Assembly (NCBI GenBank): GCA_021401465.1
Contig: JADDMT010000047.1
Coordinates: 62,001 to 126,000, forward strand
Reading direction: 5' to 3'
From: Teratosphaeria epicoccoides
Taxonomy: Eukaryota; Ascomycota; Dothideomycetes; Mycosphaerellales; Teratosphaeriaceae
DNA: 64,000 bases
Positions 56,061 through 64,000 of the stretch are shown piece by piece (within the stretch, counting starts at the first letter, position 1; every line of letters begins with the position of its first letter). The position numbers and the translations under genes were made by a program. Below the pieces are notes generated by a model, which saw only the letters and a list, made by a program, of their open reading frames with translations, was not told the DNA's origin and did no database searches.

Positions 56061-57704
56061 TTAATCATCCCAAGGCATCTCCGACGGTTCCAATCTCGAG
56101 CAAGTCAAATAGCCCAAGCCCGCCGGCCCAAAATTGCTCAAATCCAACTCCAAGAAATTCCGCATGAGTGGTTTGACGGCATCTCTCGCCAGATTTCTGA
56201 TCTCATCGACTCGTCGTTCAAAGCGCTTCAAGTTGTCGCGCGTATACAGATCCGGCTGCAGCTTGAAGAAACGCTTGAGCTCCTCGTGGTTCAGGTATGC
56301 TGATGACGACTCCGAGCCGAGAAGACGATAGATGCGACCTGGGCTGGGTGCTGTCGGCGGTTGAGCTGACGGGACGGGGACCCGCTGTGCCACGGCTTGA
56401 CTGCTGCTCCGACTGCTTGCTCTCGGACGATGTGCGACGGCAGTAGCACTGCTAGATCGATTTGTGTTCTTCAGTATGGAGGCCGGCGCAGGAGTGGTAT
56501 TTTCAGCGAGCCATTGCCTAAACAGACTGAGAGCCAACCAGCTCAAATAGTCGTTGTGTGGGTTCACCGTCTCACCGCGGCTGGTCGTGAGGTTCAGACG
56601 CCATAGCTTGAACTCAACTCTCTCCTGGTGTTCTTGCAAATCGTCGTACTTGTCTTCAATCAAGTCGACCACATGCGCATCAATTTGTCCGTTCCGCAGT
56701 TGTGGCGCTGCGAGCGGCCATTGCCCAACGACATGGATCAGGGCTTCAGTAAAGATCGTTCGTGAGCGGGCCAGGTAGCCCAGCTTGAGGTAAGAAGGCG
56801 GATACTTCGCAATCTGCTTGAACAGCCGCGCGCCGAATCGCAGCAGATGATGATCTACGCGGGAACCTACGATTTCTAAGCAATCATACATGTCTGCCAA
56901 GTGTAGTAGAGCTTTGCACTCTGTGTATGCTGTCGCTATGTTTATGCTGTCAAGTATTGGCGGATATTGATACATGGTCCTGAAGAGATTGTCGTAGTCT
57001 TTGAGCACCTCATCTCCCGGCGCAGCAGGCTCTGATGGTTGACTGCTACCGTTGAGGTTTAACGAAGAGAAATTTGTCAAACTGCGGAAGAATTGATCGT
57101 TGCTGGTTGGAGGCTTGCTGCGGACAGGAAGCGGTCCGCCAAATAGCGAAGCCGACGGCTCATCCTTTTGGACAAGCATGGGTGCCTCATTTTCTGCTGC
57201 GGACTTCCAGTCTAGTACATATCTCCATCTCCGTCTCGGGCCCAAATCGTATGACGGCCTCCGCTCCTGACTGCTCGTCCTCGAACTGCTCTCAGCAGTC
57301 ACGCTCCCGTTCTCATTGATGCGGGCAAGGGCGCTACTTGTCCCATTCTGCAGCTGCCGGCCGGACCACTCTGGTCTCGTCCCCGCCTCAAAAAACCCAG
57401 AACATTGACTCAAAATCAGTCTATGAAGCAGGTATTGGCTCTCTCGTCTGCCCGATTCGCTCGTAATGATGATCTCAACATCTCCAGTGAGCGAGAAGAC
57501 GGGAAATTCGTTCTGCACTGCATGTCCGGGTCCGCCATGGTGGGTGCGAGCGTGTCTATGTCTTCGTGTATGCGACCGGCCTGAAGTAACCGATGTTGCG
57601 CGTTGCGCTACAAGTGTTCCTGCCGGCGGTCGCGTGGTTACGGGAGCCAGATCCGAAGCAGACGTGAGGCCTGAGAAGGACGCCAATCTGTGATGCGAGA
57701 CCAT
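56061..57704 (-). CDS. BTB/POZ-like domain protein
   Basis: Single exon, 547 residues. A His/Arg-rich low-complexity N-terminus (about 1-65) precedes a BTB-like strand-helix segment, GDVEIIITSESGRRESQ followed by YLLHRLILSQCSGFFEAG (about 73-110), where target-binding BTB proteins have the sequence for a ligand-recruiting fold. After a disordered insertion, the second half of the BTB/BACK region resumes near residue 240 (DNLFRTMYQYPPI, TECKALLHLADMYDCLEIV) and is followed by helical repeats. A Ser/Ala/Pro-rich linker (about 405-450) leads to a conserved C-terminal helix block. Such proteins often serve as cullin-3 adaptors or transcription cofactors; the role here is unknown. Confidence 0.82.
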   Translation of the reverse strand: MVSHHRLASFSGLTSASDLAPVTTRPPAGTLVAQRATSVTSGRSHTRRHRHARTHHGGPGHAVQNEFPVFSLTGDVEIIITSESGRRESQYLLHRLILSQCSGFFEAGTRPEWSGRQLQNGTSSALARINENGSVTAESSSRTSSQERRPSYDLGPRRRWRYVLDWKSAAENEAPMLVQKDEPSASLFGGPLPVRSKPPTSNDQFFRSLTNFSSLNLNGSSQPSEPAAPGDEVLKDYDNLFRTMYQYPPILDSINIATAYTECKALLHLADMYDCLEIVGSRVDHHLLRFGARLFKQIAKYPPSYLKLGYLARSRTIFTEALIHVVGQWPLAAPQLRNGQIDAHVVDLIEDKYDDLQEHQERVEFKLWRLNLTTSRGETVNPHNDYLSWLALSLFRQWLAENTTPAPASILKNTNRSSSATAVAHRPRASSRSSSQAVAQRVPVPSAQPPTAPSPGRIYRLLGSESSSAYLNHEELKRFFKLQPDLYTRDNLKRFERRVDEIRNLARDAVKPLMRNFLELDLSNFGPAGLGYLTCSRLEPSEMPWDD

Positions 57705-58479
57705 AACTGTCTATCCGAGACCACCCCTTCCACCGCAGGATCGATCCAGGTATTTGAGCCCGGCGTAGCGTCTCCGGCATATGTGCATGTTCTTGCTATT
57801 CCACGACGCCACCGCGCGCTCCTTCACCACCCAGCCATCACTCTAGCAATAGAGAACAACAACATTCCAAACACTGTCACTATGTAGTCAAAGCCTGAAC
57901 TGCGGCCTCTCGCGGCCACATGTCGCACCCCGCAAGCCTGACCTCGAACACACAGACAGCAGACACCAATCATGTCTGGTGGGGAGGCGCTCGCGGCGGG
58001 GCTGAGCCCAGATCGATCCCGTCTTGGCATAGGATGCAAGAAGCTGCTGACCCAACGAATGAGGGCGTTTGTTTGTGATGGTCTTACATGCAGCCTTCAC
58101 CTTTCGGCTGATGCGTCACTCATTCCTACATAGAGACTGGGATCTCAAGGTAAAACTGCATGCTTCGCACCAGGCCTTGGATATATAGACATATCGATCG
58201 TCCTTTGCACTCGTTGGTATCCAAACAGATCTGCCACGCATTGCTTCACAGAGCTCCACGAGCTGACATGTCTCCGTCGTACGTCAGCCCTGGAAATTGT
58301 GGTGCCTAACTTGTCCATGATTGTTGTAGTGGACGACATGAGGGTTTATGAGCTGCTCGTTCGGTGCTATGAAATTGTGGTCAAGTGCTGTACAACCTAT
58401 GCCCCCTTCCCAAGATCACAAGACCTCCAACACCAGTAAATTATCCGCTGTCGTCCAAGCCAAAAAGTTCTAGGTGCCT
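57705..58479. other. Intergenic region between BTB gene and membrane-protein gene
   Basis: 775 bp with the BTB promoter; no recognisable ORF. Confidence 0.4.
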
Positions 58480-59804
58480 TCATGGCGAGCCATTCTGCTG
58501 GGCATCAATGGCCATCAGTTTCAACTGAGCGCCAGCACTCTTCAAAAGAATAGCCAACCTGTCGCCGCCGACAACAAAGATTTCGGCGACAGCAAGGTGC
58601 AGAGCGACCAGAGCAACGGTAGCCTGGACGAGCACCATCTTGACGTACACCTTGATGAGTCTCCAGCGTGCAGCGGCGTCGAAGCTCCTCCATGCCTGGA
58701 CGAAAAGGGCGCGGGAGCCGCCGCGCGCGCTAATGTCAATGTCACCCAGAACTGCCATACGGTCGAAAGGTACGATGGTGTCCTCGCCCTCAGGAAGAAG
58801 AGCGGCCTCAATGCGTGTCAAGGTGACAGAAGCGGGGAGAAGGACAGCGAGGGCCACGAACAGAGCAGTGATCGGAACGGCGAGGAAACGCAGGCTCATG
58901 ATGGCCATCTTCGCGCAGTCCTTGTTCTGCGCCGCGTTGATCACGTCTTCGTGATTCAGCTCGTACGCCCCAAGGGAGAACGCCACGGCGAGAGGAAGCA
59001 TGAAAGTAGCCTGCTGAGCCGCGGCAAAGACCAGAGAAGGAAGGAGCAACGCCTTGGCGCTCTTGCGGTCGACGAAGCGGCGGAAGAACGGCTTGGAGGA
59101 CGGGTGGGCGATCATGCTGTGTGTCCAGACTGCGTGAAGTCTAGCTGTGCCGACAGAGACGAGAATGTAGACCAAGGCATGACCGGCCAAACCAAAACCG
59201 AGAGCACCAGAGAGTAGATTGGTGGCTGCGGCGTGGATGAAGTGGTACAGGAAGCTGACCCCCAGACCTCTCCAGCGCGCAAAGAAGCCGCCAATACGGT
59301 GCAGGTGTCCGATAGTCGATGTGATCCTGGTCGTGATGGGCTTGTGGTCGATAAGAGTGACTTCAACATCGGTGTCTTCCTCCACCATGAGTGGCTCTTT
59401 CTCCAGCGGCGCATCGGGCTCGAGGTCCTTGTACGCCGGTGGTTTGGGCTCGATGATAGCAGTCTGCGAAGGCGACTCAATCATTGCCAAAGACCTGCCA
59501 AGAGAAAAAGCAAGTCAGCATACGGGCTGACGGCAACGTCAACGTCGCACGCAACTTACGCCATGACTTCTCCAAGCGTGTAGCGGATAGAAGCGATCAG
59601 GACCAAAGCGATGATACCCGTCATCAGGACCGGGAGCAACTCCCATGCTTCAACAGCCATTTCTGGCCCAGCATTCTCGTAGAGGTGCGCATCTTGCTGC
59701 AACTTCGCCATCTCCTCAGCGCTTGGCCCCTGGAAGTGATTTTGGGCAACCTCGAACCCGCGACGGGCGAGATGCCCAATGACGGCGCCGTGTACGCCTG
59801 ACAT
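58480..59804 (-). CDS. Conserved multi-pass membrane protein, unknown function
   Basis: Two exons, 59804-59560 and 59494-58480, joined in phase 2 over a 65-bp GTAAGT..GGCAG intron; 419 residues, starting MSGVHGAVIGHLARRG. One hydrophobic helix near residue 60-80 (LLPVLMTGIIALVLIASIRY) precedes a hydrophilic loop rich in Pro and Glu (about 85-140). Four or five helices follow between residues 160 and 400 (LLSGALGFGLAGHALVYILV, ALLLPSLVFAAAQQATFMLP, FLAVPITALFVALAVLLPAS, VLVQATVALVALHLAVAEIF). The N-terminal block is highly conserved-looking. I recall proteins of this type in fungal genomes with unreliable automatic names, so no function is assigned. Its leader lies in a GA/GT-repeat tract. Confidence 0.85.
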
Positions 59805-60315
59805 GATTGATGGTCGGATGTTTTGGTGGTCGGTGGGAAGACCCAAAAGGAAGAGAGAGGAGAGAGAAGAGAGAGAGAGAGTGAGTGTATATGTGTGTGG
59901 GTGAATGAAGGGATAAGCGTGGTGAGGCGCAGCTGGGTATGCTTGTTTTGGCGCCTGGAAGGATGGTCGGTGATGACGCACGCTGACTGTGGCAACAAAG
60001 ACACTGGACTGGATGGCTGTGGTTGGATCAACTGGACGACTTTTTCTTCCTTCACTGCGAGGTACTGCCCGTAAACCCATCGAGGATCCATTTATCGTCT
60101 ATATCGACAACGCCATACGAACGATCACGGCGTGAAAGACGACCTGATGATCGTACTCCACCAACATGCGTGTCTTCTCTAGTCACAGGCATTGCTGCAT
60201 GCCAGAGTTCTGCTATCCCTGCTGGCCGAATACCTCGGGAGTAGCCCTCTTACTGCTTGCTTCTACGCTCCCGTCAGTACGTACCACAATAAAATAGCTG
60301 CAGTCACAGCGTAAA
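59805..60315. promoter_or_regulatory. Divergent promoter region with GA/GT microsatellite
   Basis: 511 bp between two divergent starts. A purine tract of GA units merging into GTGT (about 59842-59905) begins about 40 bp upstream of the membrane-protein start, so it is probably in its 5' leader. Confidence 0.5.
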
Positions 60316-61475
60316 ATGGCACAGCAGGGACCCATCGTCGTCCTCTTCGGCTATGAAGCCTCGTACGCAAATTCACGCCTCAAAATATGCCACGAGACCT
60401 TGACTGACGGTCGTGTCTTTCCAAATGTAGGACCTTCACGCTCAAGGTGCGACTGGCCCTGAAGATCAAGCAAATACCATACACATTCATCACAGTCCCG
60501 TCCATGATGCCACGTCCAGTACTGAAAAACACTTTCGGCCTCACTTACCGCAAGATTCCGGTGCTAGGGATCGGTCGGGAGCTGTACTGCGACACTTCAC
60601 TCATCTGCGAAGCATTGGAGCACTTCTTCCCACATACCGAAGGCTACCAGAGTCTCTATCCTCGCGCGGCAGACGGCAGGCACTACAGGCCGATGATCCG
60701 AGGCTTCGCTTCGTACTGGACTGACCGCCCGCTTTTCCGTGTCACGACCGGCCTCATACCTGCAAGCGTGTGGCGCACGTCTTTTGGGGAGGATAGAGCC
60801 GAGTTGATTGGACATAAGCTGGACCCTGATAAGCTGGAGAAGAAGGTGCCTGCCAACCTGATGAGCCTGGATATGCAGCTGTCAATCTTGGAGCCGCTGT
60901 TTGACAACCGAGATACGCCTTGGATCTTCTCGACCAAATCACCTTCGCTCGCAGACGTATCCGTGTACTACCAGCTGTCGTGGGGCAGCGATATCGCAGC
61001 TGGACGCTTGATCAACAACTTGACAGGTGGTGGGACTGAAGACACGAATACGGCGGGCGCTGAGACGGTGTTCAATGCGCAAAGATATCCGGCATTGTAC
61101 GCGTGGTACAGGACCTTTCAGCGCTACGTCGACAACCTGCCAGATGTAGAGACCAGGGATCCAGCATTTGCACAAGTGGTCGAGCAGATCAAGCAGTCGC
61201 CTGCGCTGGGTCGGAAGTCACTCCTGCTGCCTACGCCAAGGTCAGTCCATGCTGGTCTGGCGAACAAGACTGGACTACAGGAGGGTATTACCGTGTCTGT
61301 CGCCCCCGATGACACTGGTAGAGCTGACCCGACTTCTGGGACGTTGATAGCTCTGTCGCCGGAGGAAATTGTGATTGAGCCACAGTCCTCGGAGAAGCCT
61401 GCTGCTGTTCAGACGAGGATACATTTTCCCAGAGTTGGCTTTGTGGTTCGAACGGTGGAATTGGCGAAGCTGTGA
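60316..61475 (+). CDS. Glutathione S-transferase-fold protein
   Basis: Two exons, 60316-60362 and 60431-61475, joined in phase 2 over a 68-bp GTACGC..TGTAG intron; 363 residues. The first exon encodes MAQQGPIVVLFGYEAS and the second continues TFTLKVRLALKIKQIPYTF. Together they form the beta-alpha-beta start of a thioredoxin-like GST N-terminal domain, with RKIPVLGIG and DTSLICEALEHFF completing it (about residue 85). A helical C-terminal domain follows (about 105-260). The last 90 residues are unusual for a GST and may form a small beta-rich module. The position of the usual catalytic Ser/Tyr/Cys (in EAST) suggests a Ser. Substrate unknown; a role in detoxification is likely but not shown. 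Confidence 0.85.
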
Positions 61476-61640
61476 GGAGACGGGCCAGTGGCTCGGACCA
61501 CGTCTGGATAAGGTCGCAATATTCTGATAATGCATCTCTTGCTTTCTGAACTGCATAGCAACCAGAGCGCACAGGAGCCACGGGGGTTTTGAAATGAACT
61601 ACCATCAATCGTTGGCCATGCCTCTACAGACACTATCAAC

Positions 61641-63211
61641 TCACGCCAAAGCGCCCATTGGGTCCCACAGAGGCAGCACCTTCGGTTTCTGCGCCAAAAT
61701 ATCCTTCACGCTCTTGTCAACAATTGACGGATCCACCACGACCTGGTACACAAATTCGTCCATCCACTTGTCAGACATGACAAAGTAGCCATTCGTACCT
61801 GCAGATTCGGACCAAGAGTTCTCCACCCTCCATCTCACGGGCTTGCCGTTCGAGTCTAAATGCACAGCCGTCAAAACCATGGCATGTGTCATCGCACTCT
61901 CGCCTGTCAGCAGCCTTTCGGCTTTGGTCAAGCCAAGCTTGACATTGAAGCCCAGCTCGTAGTCGATTAGATCCGTGTCCATGATGCCTTTTCCTGAGTC
62001 GGAAAACTTGCCCACGTCGCTGCCGAAGAACACGGGCAGGCCTTTCTGGAGCATAGCCACCGCGGCTTTCTTGAGATTGGAGTTTGAGACGTTGACGTAG
62101 GTAATGGGTCGACCACCCCAGACATTGCCGAGATGATCGATCGAAAGCAAGCGGTTGTACTCATTGCGAGGGTCGTTCACGAGGGAGAAAAATTTGGTGA
62201 CGTGGGTGGAGGCGGCGAATTCGGGAGGTGTGAAAGAGATGGCATGGTATTTGCCCTTTGAGTCGTAAAATTCCTAGCTCATAGTCAGTCTGCGAGTACG
62301 ATACTATCAGACACGTTGATGCTCACCCATCTGAACTTCTTATCCGTTGGTGGAGGCGGGCCCAGCGTCAGAGTCAGAATCCTCACGACGTCCTGCATGA
62401 AGCGCTCCTTGACAGAAGCAATCTTCGCATCGCTGGCACCTTCCCTCTTCAGAGCGCGCAACTTGAGACCGTCCTCCCTCAGCTTCGTCGTCAGCAGCGA
62501 GTCCATGGCTCCCGAATTCTGTGCATTCCAGCTGTCGGGATACAAGGTCTGAGGCACGAGTCCGTACTTCGACACCAAGTTTACAATCATGTCCCATTGC
62601 CCGCCGTCGCCCACAGGGCCAGCATTGAGCGCGCTCAACAGCCTCCCGTCAACGGGCTCGTCTGAACTCTCGAGTATGGACTCCAAGAAATAGTTCGCCT
62701 TCTCGACTTTATCGTAGAAGAAAAGATACGCTTGTGACAGCTCGAAGCTCTTGATGTCGTACTTCTGCTGGATGGCAACGCGGAAGACGTTCGTGGCAGC
62801 GAAGATCCAGCATCGGCCGCTCGCGCGTTGATTCGTGACTGGTGAGCCCTCGAATGGGATCTGGACGTTGAAGTATTGGATGTCTTTGAGAATCGCAGAG
62901 GGCTTCTCCAGAATATCCCGTGGGTTGTTTGTGCTCAATGCAGACAGCCCAAGTCTGTTCTTGCTGTCCTTGAGCAGCTCTCTCACGTATTCCTGCGTCT
63001 TTGCTGCATTGACATGCTCGGAATCTTCCACCGAGAAGATCTTGCTCTCGGAAGCACCGTGCTCATCATGTGAGATGGCGAAGTACTCGAACTTCTCCTT
63101 CACGTCCTCAAAGTATGGCGGAGGGGCACCTCGTGCGTGATTCTGCTGCCTACGGCTCACCGTCTCCACGTAGACGACCTCTGGCTCTGGATGCGAAGAT
63201 GCGGCGCCCAT
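61641..63211 (-). CDS. Bleomycin hydrolase-type cysteine peptidase (C1B)
   Basis: Two exons, 63211-62327 and 62273-61641, joined in phase 0 over a 53-bp GTGAGC..GCTAG intron; 505 residues. The papain-like triad is visible: NQRASGRCWIFAATN (Cys about 134), THAMVLTAVH (His) and VENSW (Asn). Other family blocks are FELSQAYLFFYDKVEKANYF, GDGGQWDMIVNLVSKYGLVP and PVFFGSDVGK. The usual yeast enzyme has its Cys near 73, so there is an N-terminal extension of about 60 residues. Its start MGAASSHP fits the N-myristoylation pattern (Gly2, Ser6). The frame is open upstream to 63340. This cytosolic aminopeptidase inactivates bleomycin-like drugs and homocysteine thiolactone. Confidence 0.93.
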
Positions 63212-64000
63212 GTCGACCGCGTCGGCGTGCTGTGTGTTATCTACTGATCGGCAAATTGAGGAAGATATTTGGACGGTGGAGATGATAGCCAGCTGCACCC
63301 TCCTACACGTATCTATCACATGAAAGGCCAGCATGACCACATGCCCATCAAGGTTGTCCTTGGCCGCCGTGATAGGAAGCTGGGCTTATCGCAAGCACCG
63401 CGTCACGGAGCTATGGCTACCTGATGCCTTGAGGTGTCTTCGGCGCTCCCGTCGTTAGTGACTGTTTGATATGCGATAGCAAGACGCTTCAATCAATTGA
63501 CGAACAGCTGCAGCGAAAACAGACGAACTTCGGGTGCTCGAGGGTCCACATCCGCAGGAGTTTCGTCCCATCATCCTTATGGGACAGTGCTTGGGACCGA
63601 AGGCCCCATGAGACTTAGCAGACCAGCGCTCATGTACAACGAACCTTAAAGGGAGCCACAGGCGATACGAATCACAACATGTAGCAGCTATAGTGCATGG
63701 ACTGGCCGGGCCACGTCGGTGCTCTAGCTGCGGCGTAGATTCACTTTCTTCAGAACCGAACGCTGGGCCCTGACACCTACTGGCTTCCGAATTGGTGAAG
63801 CCTCAGAGTCGACGTTCAGGCTCAGTGCTACATCAGAGCTGAAATGGTGAAACCGAATCTTGTGTATCGACTGTGCCGCTACTACGGCTCTGGGCGGTAA
63901 GTCCGATCAAACCTATGTACCTAATGAAAGTGTAAAGGACGAGACGCTGCAAATTCCTTGTGCGCTGCGAACATCTCGTCCGAGCAGTACTTTCCCAGCT
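63212..64000. other. Intergenic region to the window end
   Basis: 789 bp; holds the bleomycin hydrolase promoter. No other gene feature is supported. Confidence 0.4.

Noticed and set aside
1..64000. CRISPR arrays, bacterial operons or ribosome-binding sites
   Set aside because: The window is fungal nuclear DNA with spliceosomal introns; the only array seen (18503-18637) lacks spacers.

Overview
The window looks like nuclear DNA of a filamentous ascomycete, most likely a dothideomycete. Genes lie on both strands without operons. Introns are short (about 50-90 bp, GT..AG, often GTAAGT or GTGAGT donors with CTGAC/CTAAT-like branch sites). Families such as a fungal-rhodopsin (Pth11-like) receptor, a TRP/FLC-type channel, Pex2, an Sds3-like deacetylase subunit and a DUF4185 secreted protein fit this group. 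A repeat at the left end carries the TG/CA to TA signature of repeat-induced point mutation (RIP).

Layout. 1-2254: a RIP-degraded repeat with two converging dead reading frames. 2255-5920: no gene resolved. 5921-13846: a SprT-like metallopeptidase gene whose 3' end runs into an antisense ABCC transporter, then a malic enzyme divergent from the transporter. 13944-20242: a GPI-type aspartic protease, a flavohemoglobin, a 27-bp minisatellite and a seven-helix rhodopsin-domain receptor. 21793-25400: a divergent 6-phosphogluconate dehydrogenase paralogue and peroxin Pex2. 25400-31450: a gene-poor stretch with a tentative proline-rich gene and a broken F-box-like gene. 31454-37955: three co-oriented genes (an enoyl-reductase-like MDR domain fused to an SfnG-type dimethyl-sulfone monooxygenase; a DUF2231 membrane protein; an NtaA/DszA-type FMN monooxygenase with a premature stop at a conserved Trp). 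They suggest an organosulfur-use locus. 38601-63211: housekeeping and conserved genes: a Nudix hydrolase with a PTS1-like end, a TRP-like channel, a small conserved protein, an Sds3-like protein, a DUF4185 protein, an SDR, a mitochondrial Obg GTPase, a tRNA-Glu, a BTB protein, a membrane protein, a GST-fold protein and bleomycin hydrolase.

The most unusual items are: (1) tRNA-Glu(CTC) at 55597-55739, whose arms can all be paired only if a 60-nt GT..AG-bounded insertion in the T arm is removed in addition to a short anticodon-loop intron; (2) the MDR-SfnG fusion and its neighbours; (3) the single TAG that interrupts the adjacent monooxygenase. Exon joins were derived by hand from reading-frame continuity and family motifs. 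Every multi-exon model given with exact coordinates keeps phase across all its junctions. No database search was possible.
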